DNA of 16,529 nt from SYOC01 sp035575235 (GCA_035575235.1 DATLYA010000070.1:1-16529); one strand, 5' to 3'; shown: positions 1-6,988, counted from the first letter of the stretch. Numbers and translations are program-made. Notes: a model not told the origin generated them from the letters alone.

Positions 1-969
1 CAGCCACGAAAGAAAAGCGATAGCGATCATAGAGAACACCATCGCGCGATAGCCAAAGATAGGCTTACGCGAAAAGGTTGAGAGGATCTCAGAGGTAATC
101 CCCATGGCTGGAAGAACCAGGATATAGACTTCTGGATGCCCGAAGAACCAAAAGAGATGTTGCCATAATAAGGGCTGCCCGCCGCCTTCTGGTAAGAAGA
201 AGCTCGTGCCAAGCGTGCGATCGAGAAACAGCATGACAAGGGCGGCGGAGAGCACGGGCAACGCTAACAGCAGCAAGATCGCAGTCAGAAAGAACGCCCA
301 AATCGTCAGAGGAAGCCGGAACCATGTCATCCCTGGGGCGCGCATGTTGATGATCGTGGTGATGTAATTAATCGAACCCATCAGTGATGAAACGCCCAAA
401 ATAAGCAGGCTGATAATCCAGAGATTGACGCCCCATTCAACGCCGCTGTACTGGGCTTTGGCGGAGAGTGTGGCGTACATGGTCCACCCGCCAGCCGCTG
501 CTCCGCCTGGAACAAAAAAGCTGTACAGCAGCAGCACTGTGGCGGGGACAGCAACCCAGAACGACAGCATATTCAGCACCGGGAACGCCATGTCGCTCGC
601 GCCGATCATTAATGGGATAAGAAAATTACCGAACCCACCCACCAGAAACGGCATAATCACAAAGAAAATCATGATCGTCGCGTGTATGGTGAACAACGAA
701 TTATAGAAGGCAGGGTCCATGCGCCCTTGGTACATGTATGGTTCGGGAATCCACTGTGTCAACGGAATCACGGATTCTGGCCACGCCAGTTCCCAGCGCA
801 TCATCATGGCCATGAGTCCGCCGAGGAACAGCATAATCAGGCTCAGGAACATGAACTGTCGGCCAATCATTTTGTGGTCGGTCGAGAAAAGATACGTACG
901 GATGAATCCTTCTCTTACAGGCCGAACGTGAGGAAGGCCGTGCGCGACCATGGTTCCTGCTTCGCTCAT
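1..969 (-). CDS. coxA: Cytochrome c oxidase subunit I (aa3-type), 3' part cut by window edge
   Basis: Catalytic subunit of the haem-copper terminal oxidase, which reduces O2 to water and pumps protons in the inner membrane. The reading frame is open from the ATG at 969 to base 1, giving 323 residues, roughly the first 60% of the protein. The N-terminal helix carries the haem a ligand in TIHATIMIFFVIMP (His96). The segment GNFLIPLMIGASDMAFP is typical of the family. HPEVY at 278-282 supplies the CuB ligand His278, the D-channel glutamate Glu280 and the cross-linked Tyr282, which marks a type A1 oxidase. The remaining haem a3/CuB histidines lie outside the window. The start is one base after the coxB stop, so the two genes are co-transcribed and probably translationally coupled. 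Identity is essentially certain; only the 3' end is unseen. Confidence 0.97.
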   Translation of the reverse strand, partial: MSEAGTMVAHGLPHVRPVREGFIRTYLFSTDHKMIGRQFMFLSLIMLFLGGLMAMMMRWELAWPESVIPLTQWIPEPYMYQGRMDPAFYNSLFTIHATIMIFFVIMPFLVGGFGNFLIPLMIGASDMAFPVLNMLSFWVAVPATVLLLYSFFVPGGAAAGGWTMYATLSAKAQYSGVEWGVNLWIISLLILGVSSLMGSINYITTIINMRAPGMTWFRLPLTIWAFFLTAILLLLALPVLSAALVMLFLDRTLGTSFFLPEGGGQPLLWQHLFWFFGHPEVYILVLPAMGITSEILSTFSRKPIFGYRAMVFSMIAIAFLSWL

Positions 970-970
970 C

Positions 971-1711
971 TTAGTGCTCTCGTTGAGTCTGATCGACTTT
1001 ATACTGTTGATCCGGCAAGGCGACCGCTGTGGCGACAGTGTCCTGAGCAGTCGCAATGTAGGGCCATTGCTGAGCGACCCACCTGGAATAGTCCTCCGGG
1101 CTTAATACATGTAACCAGCCGCGCATGCCAGAGTGGCCAAAGCCGCACAGTTCCGCGCAGGGAATTTCATATTTCCCTGGTTTGTTCGCTTGAAACCACG
1201 CCAGAATGTCCCGCCCAGGCACGGCGTCTTGCTTGAAGCGGAGGTTTGGTAAAAAGAAGCTGTGGATAACATCCTTTGACTGAAGAATGACGCGGATGGG
1301 TTTTCCAGCTGGTACGTAGATTTCATTATCGGCCTGCTTATCATCCGCCGTGTTGAACCGGCCATCTGGTCCAGGATATCGCACTTCCCAATTGAATTGC
1401 TTCGCCGTGACTTGAATAATCGTATCCGTCTCGGGAATGTTGACTTTCATGGCGTCCCACTTTGCTTTACTGGCGATTCCCAGCCCGATAAAGACCATCG
1501 CCGGGATAACCGTCCACACGATCTCCACGATCGTGTTGCCATGCGTGTAGACAGCTCGGCGTCCTGCTTGATGACGATACCTCACCAGGAAGACGATCAT
1601 CAAAAACGTCACCAGAAAAAAAGCTGCTGCCGTAATATAGTAGATCAGGTAAAAGAGCGCATCGATGCCCGCTCCATACGGCGAGACATCTTCCGGCAAC
1701 CAGCTGAGCAT
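971..1711 (-). CDS. coxB: Cytochrome c oxidase subunit II with CuA site
   Basis: Subunit II accepts electrons from cytochrome c at its periplasmic CuA centre and passes them to subunit I. The 246-residue product has two membrane helices (about 17-43 and 61-82) and a periplasmic cupredoxin domain. All CuA ligands are visible: His150, Cys185, Glu187, Cys189, His193 and Met196 (CAELCGFGHSGM). The aromatic patch near Trp108 (KQFNWEV) fits the usual electron-entry region. No fused C-terminal cytochrome c domain (no CxxCH) follows, so this is the short form of about 250 residues. There is no obvious cleaved signal peptide, so helix 1 probably acts as the anchor. AAGGA lies about 12 nt before the ATG. 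It is the first gene of the minus-strand cox operon seen here. Confidence 0.96.
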   Translation of the reverse strand: MLSWLPEDVSPYGAGIDALFYLIYYITAAAFFLVTFLMIVFLVRYRHQAGRRAVYTHGNTIVEIVWTVIPAMVFIGLGIASKAKWDAMKVNIPETDTIIQVTAKQFNWEVRYPGPDGRFNTADDKQADNEIYVPAGKPIRVILQSKDVIHSFFLPNLRFKQDAVPGRDILAWFQANKPGKYEIPCAELCGFGHSGMRGWLHVLSPEDYSRWVAQQWPYIATAQDTVATAVALPDQQYKVDQTQREH

Positions 1712-1762
1712 GAATGTGTCGTGTCCTTATTCCGCGGTGGGAACTCATCAGCTTTTCTTAGG

Positions 1763-1790
1763 GATATAGCCGAAACCTGGACAGGAGCAA
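1763..1790 (-). promoter_or_regulatory. Candidate sigma-70-like promoter of coxBA
   Basis: On the minus strand, TTGCTC (1785-1790) and TATATC (1763-1768) are separated by 16 bp, about 50 nt upstream of the coxB ATG. Each box matches the consensus only partly (TTG of TTGACA, TATA of TATAAT). This is the best candidate I could find in the upstream gap, but it could be chance. Confidence 0.25.
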
Positions 1791-1950
1791 AGGGAGGGAG
1801 AAGGAAATCGCTTGCTTCTTTTTTTAAGAGAAACTGGCGCCTTCTGATGCAGTTACAAGAGAAAAATAATAATAACTATAAGGAGAGTTCATAAAAAGCG
1901 CGGCAGAACAAAGACCGATCAGTCATCCATCGCGGGAAGCGTCATAGGCA

Positions 1951-1996
1951 GAGATTGCTTCGCGGCGCTCGCGATGACAGAAAGAGTTGTCATCGC
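1951..1996. repeat. REP-like intergenic repeat with 9-bp hairpin
   Basis: The stretch starts GAGATTGCTTCG and ends CGCTCGCGATGACA (1951-1979). It resembles a dispersed palindromic element that I know from many bacterial genomes, with ends of the form GAGATTGCTTCG and GCAATGAC. GCGATGACA (1971-1979) pairs perfectly with TGTCATCGC (1988-1996) across an 8-nt loop. It lies just downstream of hisG, so it may also limit read-through, but no T-run follows on either strand. Confidence 0.5.
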
Positions 1997-2035
1997 AAAG
2001 AGCTGTAAGCGGCGAAACCATCTCGCGGTGGACGA

Positions 2036-2914
2036 CTACCCAACAATCTTATTCAATGGGTATTCAATGATGCCGACCGCGCCGTTTTTGATCAGGCGGG
2101 GAATCATCTCACGCACGATGTCTTCGCTAATAATGCTTTCGACCGCGAACCAGTCACTTTTGTAGAGTGGAGAGACCGTCGGCGCCGTGAGGCTTGGCAA
2201 CATGCCGACAATAGTTTCCAGCCGTTCTTTGGGCACGTTCATTTTGATGCCGACTTTTGCTTCTGCTAGAAGCGCGCCTTTAAGCAACAAGGAGACTTGC
2301 TCGATCTTTTCCCGCCGCACCGGATCTTTCCAGGCGCTGCGGTTGGCGATGAGCTGCGGGTTGGAGGTAAACAGCTCCCACACAATTTTGAGTCCGTGGG
2401 CGCGGATGGTTGAACCTGATTCGGTGACTTCGACAATCGCGTCCACCAACCCTTCCGCCGCTTTCGCCTCCGTGGCGCCCCACGAAAATTCAACGTCGAC
2501 TTTGATATTCCGCTCGGCAAAATACCGCCTGGTGTAGCCGACCAATTCGGTTGCGACACGCTTCCCCTGCAAGTCTTCCGGCGTGTGGATGGGAGAATCG
2601 TGAGGCACGGCCAGCACCCAGCGCGTCGGCTGAAAACTCGCTTTAGAGTACACCAAGTCCGCAACCACCTCGACATCCGCATCATTTTCCATGATCCAGT
2701 CTTTGCCCGTGATGCCAGCGTCTAGCGTGGCGGATTCGACATAGCGCGCCATTTCTTGCGCCCGCACCAGCATGCAACGGATGGAGGGGTCGTCGATGCT
2801 GGGGAAATAACTACGAGAACTGGTAGTGATCTTCCAGCCGGCTTTTTTGAACAGGTCAATAGTGGCGGATTCAAGACTGCCCTTTGGAATGCCAAGTTTG
2901 AGAATATTCATCAT
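2036..2914 (-). CDS. hisG: ATP phosphoribosyltransferase, long form
   Basis: Catalyses the first step of histidine biosynthesis, joining ATP and PRPP to give phosphoribosyl-ATP in the cytosol. The product begins LKLGIPKGSLE, the classic HisG N-terminus. It continues with the two periplasmic-binding-protein-like catalytic lobes (to about residue 215) and a C-terminal ACT-like regulatory domain (about 220-292) with VGIKMNVP and GAVGIIEYPLNKIV. The C-terminal domain makes this the long form, so it should act as a homohexamer without HisZ and be feedback-inhibited by histidine. The frame can start at GTG 2920, ATG 2914 or ATG 2911. I prefer 2914 because AAGG lies 5 nt before it and family members start close to LKLG. 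No other his gene is adjacent. The neighbour cox operon is functionally unrelated. Confidence 0.95.
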   Translation of the reverse strand: MMNILKLGIPKGSLESATIDLFKKAGWKITTSSRSYFPSIDDPSIRCMLVRAQEMARYVESATLDAGITGKDWIMENDADVEVVADLVYSKASFQPTRWVLAVPHDSPIHTPEDLQGKRVATELVGYTRRYFAERNIKVDVEFSWGATEAKAAEGLVDAIVEVTESGSTIRAHGLKIVWELFTSNPQLIANRSAWKDPVRREKIEQVSLLLKGALLAEAKVGIKMNVPKERLETIVGMLPSLTAPTVSPLYKSDWFAVESIISEDIVREMIPRLIKNGAVGIIEYPLNKIVG

Positions 2915-2920
2915 GTGCAC

Positions 2921-3137
2921 CTTGCTCGCTTCTCGTAAGTTGATGGCGTGGGCGCTGCTGAGCAGCGTTGTGAGCTATGCCGTATGGGAACGGCAGTGAG
3001 TCAATAGGCGCCGCCGGTGGCGGCAGTGATGGCGGCAACCCCTGACAGGAACGAGGGGCGTGTGAGCAAGCAGTAAAACCATGCAGCTGTTCCTACCATG
3101 GGCGGCGGGACGTCGCAAGCCGTAAGCTGTGGAATTT
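2921..3137. other. Intergenic region between putative lipoprotein gene and hisG
   Basis: No gene is supported here. It contains the 15-bp palindrome and a small GC hairpin (GCCGCC 3010-3015, GGCGGC 3019-3024) that lacks a T-run. Together with the small lipoprotein frame it fills the interval between hisG and lpxD. Confidence 0.5.
2953..2967. promoter_or_regulatory. 15-bp palindrome upstream of hisG
   Basis: CGCTGCT-G-AGCAGCG is a perfect palindrome around a single central base, about 40 bp upstream of the hisG start. The position would suit an operator or a leader hairpin. No regulator binding site of known type is recognised, and chance is possible in GC-rich DNA. Confidence 0.25.
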
Positions 3138-3398
3138 TCATTGCCGGCCTTGCAGTTGCTGTTCCAGCCGCTCGATATGCCGCTGCAGAAGGATGTCCCG
3201 CCTGCGCAAAGCCTCTACCGCATCGTTGGTCAAGCCAGCGACCGCTTTGGGATCACACGGTTCCACATAACGCACTTCCGGCAACGCCGGCCTCGGGGGA
3301 AGGGGAGCCGCTGCCGCCGCCCACCACGCACACCCTGGCAACCATACCATCAACACCAACAACCCCACATTCATGTCCCACCCCGTACTATGTTTCAC
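3138..3398 (-). CDS. Putative small lipoprotein with C-terminal coiled coil
   Basis: An 86-residue frame from a GTG start (3398), or 78 residues from the ATG at 3374. The N-terminus has a hydrophobic run ending in a lipobox-like LPGC, followed by an Ala/Pro-rich linker (PLPPRPALPEV), a second Cys and a charged helix rich in Leu, Arg and Glu up to the stop. The GTG start adds a Lys to the signal n-region; the ATG start has GGGGTGGG upstream. The layout suggests an outer-membrane or periplasmic lipid-anchored protein. It loosely recalls Rz1-type spanins (short, Pro-rich, lipid-anchored), but no partner gene is present and I recognise no family. It is transcribed toward hisG. The overlapping plus-strand frames look less protein-like. 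Moderate to low confidence that it is a gene. Confidence 0.42.
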   Translation of the reverse strand: MKHSTGWDMNVGLLVLMVWLPGCAWWAAAAAPLPPRPALPEVRYVEPCDPKAVAGLTNDAVEALRRRDILLQRHIERLEQQLQGRQ

Positions 3399-3563
3399 CC
3401 CCTAGCATAGTCGTTCCTGCTGGACTCTGCTACATATGGCGCCGCAAAAGGGTGGTTTCGTGTTGGTGAAAACTGTGGAGACGCAGGCGTAGGGACCTGC
3501 TTCCTCTAGGATCGCTACTACAAGGCGTCCTGTACAATTTCTACGATAAGAAGGGGCGAACAG

Positions 3564-4583
3564 ATGAAGCTCGCGGAAATTGCTGAGCGGTTGCGTTGCG
3601 AATTGCGGGGCGAGGGCCATGTTGAAATTGCTGGGGTGAACAGCATCGACGAGGCCGGCCCTGGTGAGCTGACCTTTGTCGCAAACGCTAAATATCTGGC
3701 GCGGCTGCCAACGACGAAAGCGGCGGCTGTGATTCTTGCCCCAGACGCACCGGATGTGTCGTTGCCCTCCTTACGGACAACCAATCCCTATTTGGCTTTT
3801 GCTCAAGCGCTAGAGATTTTTTATCCTCCGTATACGCCTCCCGAGGGCATTCATCCCACCGCTGTGATTGCCTCGTCCGCGCGGATTGGCGCACAAGCGT
3901 CGATTGGTCCGTATGTCGTGATTGGAGAAGACGTCGCAATCGGCGCCGGGGCGCGCATCTTTGCCCATGTGGTGATTTATCCTCATGTCCGTATTGGACA
4001 ACACTTTACCGCCCATGCCGGCGTAATCGTGCGGGAAGGATCACAAATTGGCGACCGCGTGGTGCTCCAAAGCGGTGTGATGATCGGCGGCGACGGGTTT
4101 GGTTACGTGCCGCTCCCGGATGGCTCGATCTACAAAATTCCGCAAACTGGCGTGGTGGTGTTGGAAGACGACGTCGAAATCGGCGCGAATACGACGATTG
4201 ATCGTGCAACGGTGGGAAAAACGGTGATCCGCCGCGGGGCCAAGATTGACAACTTAGTGCAAATTGGTCATGGGTGCGACGTAGGAGAGGGAGCGCTGCT
4301 GGCGGCGCAAGCAGGGCTCTCTGGGAGCACTAAACTGGAGTCGGGAGTGCGTCTGGGGGGACAGGTCGGCGCAGCCGGACATCTCACAATAGGAAAGAAC
4401 ACCATGGTGGCGGCGCAGAGCGGCGTTCCCAATGATGTGCCCGCCAATTCGGTCATTGGCGGATATCCTGCGGTCAATGTGCGCGACTGGCGTCGCTATT
4501 CCGCCGCGTTGCCGAAACTGCCTGACATGTTGCGTCGGCTGCGGCGGCTGGAAAAACAATTAAAAATTAACAATGAAGAATGA
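3564..4583 (+). CDS. lpxD: UDP-3-O-acylglucosamine N-acyltransferase
   Basis: Third enzyme of lipid A synthesis. It moves a 3-hydroxyacyl chain from acyl-ACP to the 2-amino group of UDP-3-O-acylglucosamine in the cytosol. The 339-residue product has the N-terminal uridine-binding domain (about 1-95, with ELTFVANAKY), then a left-handed beta helix of hexapeptide repeats (about 98-300) and a C-terminal helical segment (310-335). The catalytic histidine is expected at His236 (LVQIGHGCDVG), and GGDGFGYVP lies at 175-183. AAGGGG lies 7 nt before the ATG. A possible -10 TACAAT lies at 3533-3538 without a clear -35. The gene stands alone, away from the usual bamA-lpxD-fabZ-lpxA cluster. Its last residues (about KINNEE) are encoded by an AT-rich repeat, so the native C-terminus may have been replaced. 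Confidence 0.96.
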   Translation: MKLAEIAERLRCELRGEGHVEIAGVNSIDEAGPGELTFVANAKYLARLPTTKAAAVILAPDAPDVSLPSLRTTNPYLAFAQALEIFYPPYTPPEGIHPTAVIASSARIGAQASIGPYVVIGEDVAIGAGARIFAHVVIYPHVRIGQHFTAHAGVIVREGSQIGDRVVLQSGVMIGGDGFGYVPLPDGSIYKIPQTGVVVLEDDVEIGANTTIDRATVGKTVIRRGAKIDNLVQIGHGCDVGEGALLAAQAGLSGSTKLESGVRLGGQVGAAGHLTIGKNTMVAAQSGVPNDVPANSVIGGYPAVNVRDWRRYSAALPKLPDMLRRLRRLEKQLKINNEE

Positions 4584-4647
4584 AAAATGACCATAAAGAA
4601 GAAGAAAGAGTTCCGCACTCCGTTTTTCACTCGTAATGCTTAATTCA
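4572..4647. repeat. AT-rich dispersed repeat, copy 1 (3' end of lpxD to sigma gene)
   Basis: The left end AATGAAGAATGAAAAATGA (4572-4590) is identical over 19 bp to 15005-15023, and the right end CTTAATTCA (4639-4647) recurs at 15058-15066. The element supplies the last codons and the stop of lpxD. It ends with an in-frame TAA three codons before the first possible start of the sigma gene. The interior differs from copy 2, so this copy is diverged. Confidence 0.6.
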
Positions 4648-4649
4648 GA

Positions 4650-5267
4650 TTGTGTCGTGCTGTGACGCAGGAAAAGCATCCAACTGCCCAGATTCGCCGT
4701 ATCTCGGAACAGGGCGATCAGGCGCTCGTCGCCGGTATCGCTCGCCATGAGCCCCAGGCGTTGGAGCGGCTGTATGAGCGCTACCGGACTATGGTGTACC
4801 ACCTCGCGTTCAAAGTGTTGAACAACCGCGAGAGTGCAGACGAGGTCGTGCTTGAGGTATTCTGGCAGGTGTGGCGTGAAGCCGCACGATACGACGGACA
4901 GCGCGGCAGTGTTGGGGCCTGGTTAGCCGCCGTTGCGCGCAGCCGCGCCATTGACGCCTTGCGCGCGCGTCGGAGCGGCGCCACGATGACGAATGATCCC
5001 GGCGAATCCTTCCTATCGACTGACCCGGAGGATGATCCGGAAACCCAGGTAAGCCTGGAAGAGCGCGCGGCGTTTGTGCGCTCCGCCCTCGAGAGTTTAC
5101 CGGTGGACCAACGGGCAGCGCTTGAGTTGGCGTTTTTCGGCGGGTTGAGTCACATGGAAATCGCTGAACAGTTGCATGAACCGCTTGGCACAGTCAAAAC
5201 CCGTATTCGCACCGCCATGTTGCGCTTGCGTGAGCGGTTGCGTCCGTTGCTTGGTGAAAAAGCATGA
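4650..5267 (+). CDS. ECF-family RNA polymerase sigma factor (SigK/ECF19-like)
   Basis: Alternative sigma factor that directs RNA polymerase to a stress or envelope regulon when released by its anti-sigma factor. Region sigma2 spans about 37-108 (LYERYRTMVYHLAFKVL, then ADEVVLEVFWQVWREA). Region sigma4 spans about 141-199 with the helix-turn-helix LSHMEIAEQLHEPLGTVKTRI. An acidic linker (about 118-138) joins them, and no region 3 is present. The downstream partner is RskA-like, which supports a SigK-type group. The start is uncertain: TTG at 4650 is the farthest upstream start and GTG at 4662 is an alternative. Neither has a visible Shine-Dalgarno, and the AT-rich repeat ends just upstream. 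The gene overlaps the anti-sigma gene by 4 nt (ATGA). Confidence 0.92.
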   Translation: MCRAVTQEKHPTAQIRRISEQGDQALVAGIARHEPQALERLYERYRTMVYHLAFKVLNNRESADEVVLEVFWQVWREAARYDGQRGSVGAWLAAVARSRAIDALRARRSGATMTNDPGESFLSTDPEDDPETQVSLEERAAFVRSALESLPVDQRAALELAFFGGLSHMEIAEQLHEPLGTVKTRIRTAMLRLRERLRPLLGEKA

Positions 5268-6451
5268 ATCACGAAGAGATCAGGGAACAGCTGCCCCTGT
5301 ACGTGTTGGGCGGTCTCGATCCGGAGACGACCGCTGCTGTCGAACAGCATCTTGCCGGGGCCTGTGATTCTTGCGCAGCAGACGTGCGTGAGTGGCGGGA
5401 GGTTGTTGGCTTGCTTCCCCTCAGCGTGACGCCGGTTGGTCCGAGCGACAGGGTGAAAGATCGCCTGATGGAGCGCGTTCGCCAAGACGCTCCTCGGGCG
5501 AAAGTGATTCCCTTGCGGCCGCAACGCTGGCGTGCAGCATGGATAGCCGCGCCGTTGGCCGCCGCAGCAATGTTATTATTTGTTATTAGCAACAAATTGT
5601 ATCAGGATCATCAGCGCTATCTGGAGGCGATGAAAAGCGCTGCAGAGCAAACTGCTCGTGCGGAAACGGTCGCCGCGCTGCTTGCCCAGGAGCAAAAGAC
5701 GTTGGCGGACCGTGAGGCGAAAATTCAGCAGTTGTCTGCTCGTCTACAGGAGCAACAGATGGCGGCTGAAGAGAAAGCGCGGCAGGTTGCCCAGCTCGAA
5801 GCGGCGTTAGCGCAGCGGCAAGCCGAGATTATCGAGCAACGCAAACTCGTGAGTCTGCGCGAACAAGAGCTGGCGCGCGTGCGGAGCGCCGGCTCGGCCC
5901 GGCAAACACAAGCGGCGTCTGCAACCGAAATCGCCGCGCTAAAAGCAGACCTTGCCCGGCAACGTGAGCTCGCCGCCGGTAGTGAGCGCGAGGTGAAAGA
6001 GCTGCGTGCGGCGCTGGATCAACAACAGTCCCTCGTGGAAGCGAGCGCGCGGGAGACGGAGCAGTTGCGCGCAACAGTGGCGCGGCAACGCGGCATCATT
6101 GAGGTGTTGACCTCGCCGGGGCTGCATCTTGAGCGTTTACAGAAGGCGAAATTAGGCGTTTCTTCCCAAGGACATGTGCTGTGGAACGAGCGAACAAAAA
6201 CCTGGGTTTTCTATGCGTTTAACATGCCCCAACCCCCGCCAGGAAAAGAATACCAGGTGTGGTTCATGACTGAGAAAGAAGGTCCGGTCAGTGCGGGGTT
6301 GTTTACGCCAGATCCGTCGGGCACGGGGGTGGTCTTGGCCAAACCGCCGTCAAAGCTATTCGGCGAAATCGTGGCGGCGGCGGTGACGCTTGAACCGGCT
6401 GGAGGGTTGCCGAAACCGTCGGGAGAAATGTACCTGCGTGGTTCGTTGTAG
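5264..6451 (+). CDS. RskA-like transmembrane anti-sigma factor with long periplasmic coiled coil
   Basis: Membrane protein expected to hold the upstream ECF sigma factor inactive. The cytoplasmic N-terminus (1-88) looks like an anti-sigma domain with a zinc-finger-type His29, Cys34, Cys37 cluster (spacing Hx4Cx2C rather than Hx3Cx2C). A single membrane helix lies at about 90-110. Residues 113-283 form a long Gln/Glu/Ala/Arg-rich heptad region, predicted coiled coil. Residues 284-395 match the RskA C-terminal domain (VLWNERTKTWVFYAF, then PGKEYQVWFMTEKEGPVSAGLF). RskA proteins I know are about 230-260 residues, so the coiled coil roughly explains the excess length. The start overlaps the sigma stop by 4 nt, so the pair is coupled. 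The 3' end overlaps a convergent gene. Activation is probably by regulated proteolysis, as for RskA (inference). Confidence 0.87.
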   Translation: MNHEEIREQLPLYVLGGLDPETTAAVEQHLAGACDSCAADVREWREVVGLLPLSVTPVGPSDRVKDRLMERVRQDAPRAKVIPLRPQRWRAAWIAAPLAAAAMLLFVISNKLYQDHQRYLEAMKSAAEQTARAETVAALLAQEQKTLADREAKIQQLSARLQEQQMAAEEKARQVAQLEAALAQRQAEIIEQRKLVSLREQELARVRSAGSARQTQAASATEIAALKADLARQRELAAGSEREVKELRAALDQQQSLVEASARETEQLRATVARQRGIIEVLTSPGLHLERLQKAKLGVSSQGHVLWNERTKTWVFYAFNMPQPPPGKEYQVWFMTEKEGPVSAGLFTPDPSGTGVVLAKPPSKLFGEIVAAAVTLEPAGGLPKPSGEMYLRGSL

Positions 6452-6778
6452 GGCAATGGCGGGCAATTCAGCCTGCAGGGCAGCGCGGAGCTTATTCCGA
6501 TCAAGGTCCAGAGCGTAACAGATGTTCTCAAATGAGAATGGCCACAAGTGGTCATCCGTCATCACCCATCGGAAAGCGGCTTGATATTCTCCCCAACTCT
6601 GTGACCGTCGTCCTGCGTGATACGTCACGATGGTGTTGAACGCATCCAGCAAGACCGCCAGCATCAACCGCTTCTCACCCTGAGCATAATGAAGCTTTGT
6701 CAGAGCAGCTACCACCGAAGAAGTGCGGGAATAAAAAAGGTTTGAAGTGAATGTCGCGTGTTGCAGGCGTAGTTCCAT
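6356..6778 (-). CDS. Conserved uncharacterised protein, convergent with the anti-sigma gene
   Basis: 140 residues. The core (about 33-100) has GEKRLMLAVLLDAFNTI and then DDHLWPFSFENICYALDLDRNKLRAAL. I recognise this as a widespread small family of unknown function in deltaproteobacterial and related genomes, whose members carry a similar AVLEDA ... WPFSFENIC ... LGLDP pattern. AGGAGG lies 9 nt before the ATG, strong support for translation. Residues from about 110 to the end are Arg-rich and antisense to the last 96 bp of the anti-sigma gene. This tail is probably not part of the conserved domain. The gene separates the sigma pair from the DUF4331 operon and is divergent from the latter. Function unknown; the FENIC region might form a helix-turn-helix, but this is a guess. 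Confidence 0.72.
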   Translation of the reverse strand: MELRLQHATFTSNLFYSRTSSVVAALTKLHYAQGEKRLMLAVLLDAFNTIVTYHAGRRSQSWGEYQAAFRWVMTDDHLWPFSFENICYALDLDRNKLRAALQAELPAIALQRTTQVHFSRRFRQPSSRFKRHRRRHDFAE

Positions 6779-6941
6779 GACATATGCCCTCCTGGGGTAT
6801 TACGCATCCTTCGCAGAATTCGGATGGGTCCTTGTCTCTTTCTGGCTCCCCTGACCTTTGCAGTGATCTGACGCAATCCAAATGCGCCCCTGCCTCCGTA
6901 TAGGGAGACAGGACACGCTCCTGAGGGACCCTCACAGAGTA

Positions 6942-6968
6942 GGAACAACGCGTAGTGAAAAGGGCGCG
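6942..6968 (+). promoter_or_regulatory. Possible ECF-type -35 element upstream of the DUF4331 gene
   Basis: GGAACA at 6942-6947 matches the GGAAC core that many ECF sigma factors recognise at -35. About 16 bp downstream the sequence is GC-rich (GGCGCG), with no clear CGTC-type -10. No matching element was found in front of the sigma gene itself. Weak support for control by the nearby sigma factor. Confidence 0.22.
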
Positions 6969-6988
6969 AGAGGTGTGAACAGCCCAAC

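Larger units (their letters stand above)
1712..2035. other. 324-bp intergenic region between hisG and coxB
   Basis: No convincing gene was found on either strand. The coxB-proximal half is purine-rich and AT-rich (a poly-T run near 1819-1825 and an AT-rich stretch near 1860-1895) and probably holds the cox promoter. The hisG-proximal half holds the REP-like repeat and hairpin listed separately. Confidence 0.6.

Noticed and set aside
682..1236. Plus-strand open frame of 184 codons across the coxB/coxA junction
   Set aside because: Antisense to two unmistakable cytochrome oxidase genes, with no ribosome site or recognisable domain.
3010..3024. GCCGCC/GGCGGC hairpin as a terminator
   Set aside because: Only six base pairs and no T-run on either strand.
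3098..3469. Plus-strand frames of 93-123 codons between hisG and lpxD
   Set aside because: Pro/Thr/His-rich translation without a ribosome site; the opposite strand reads more like a lipoprotein.
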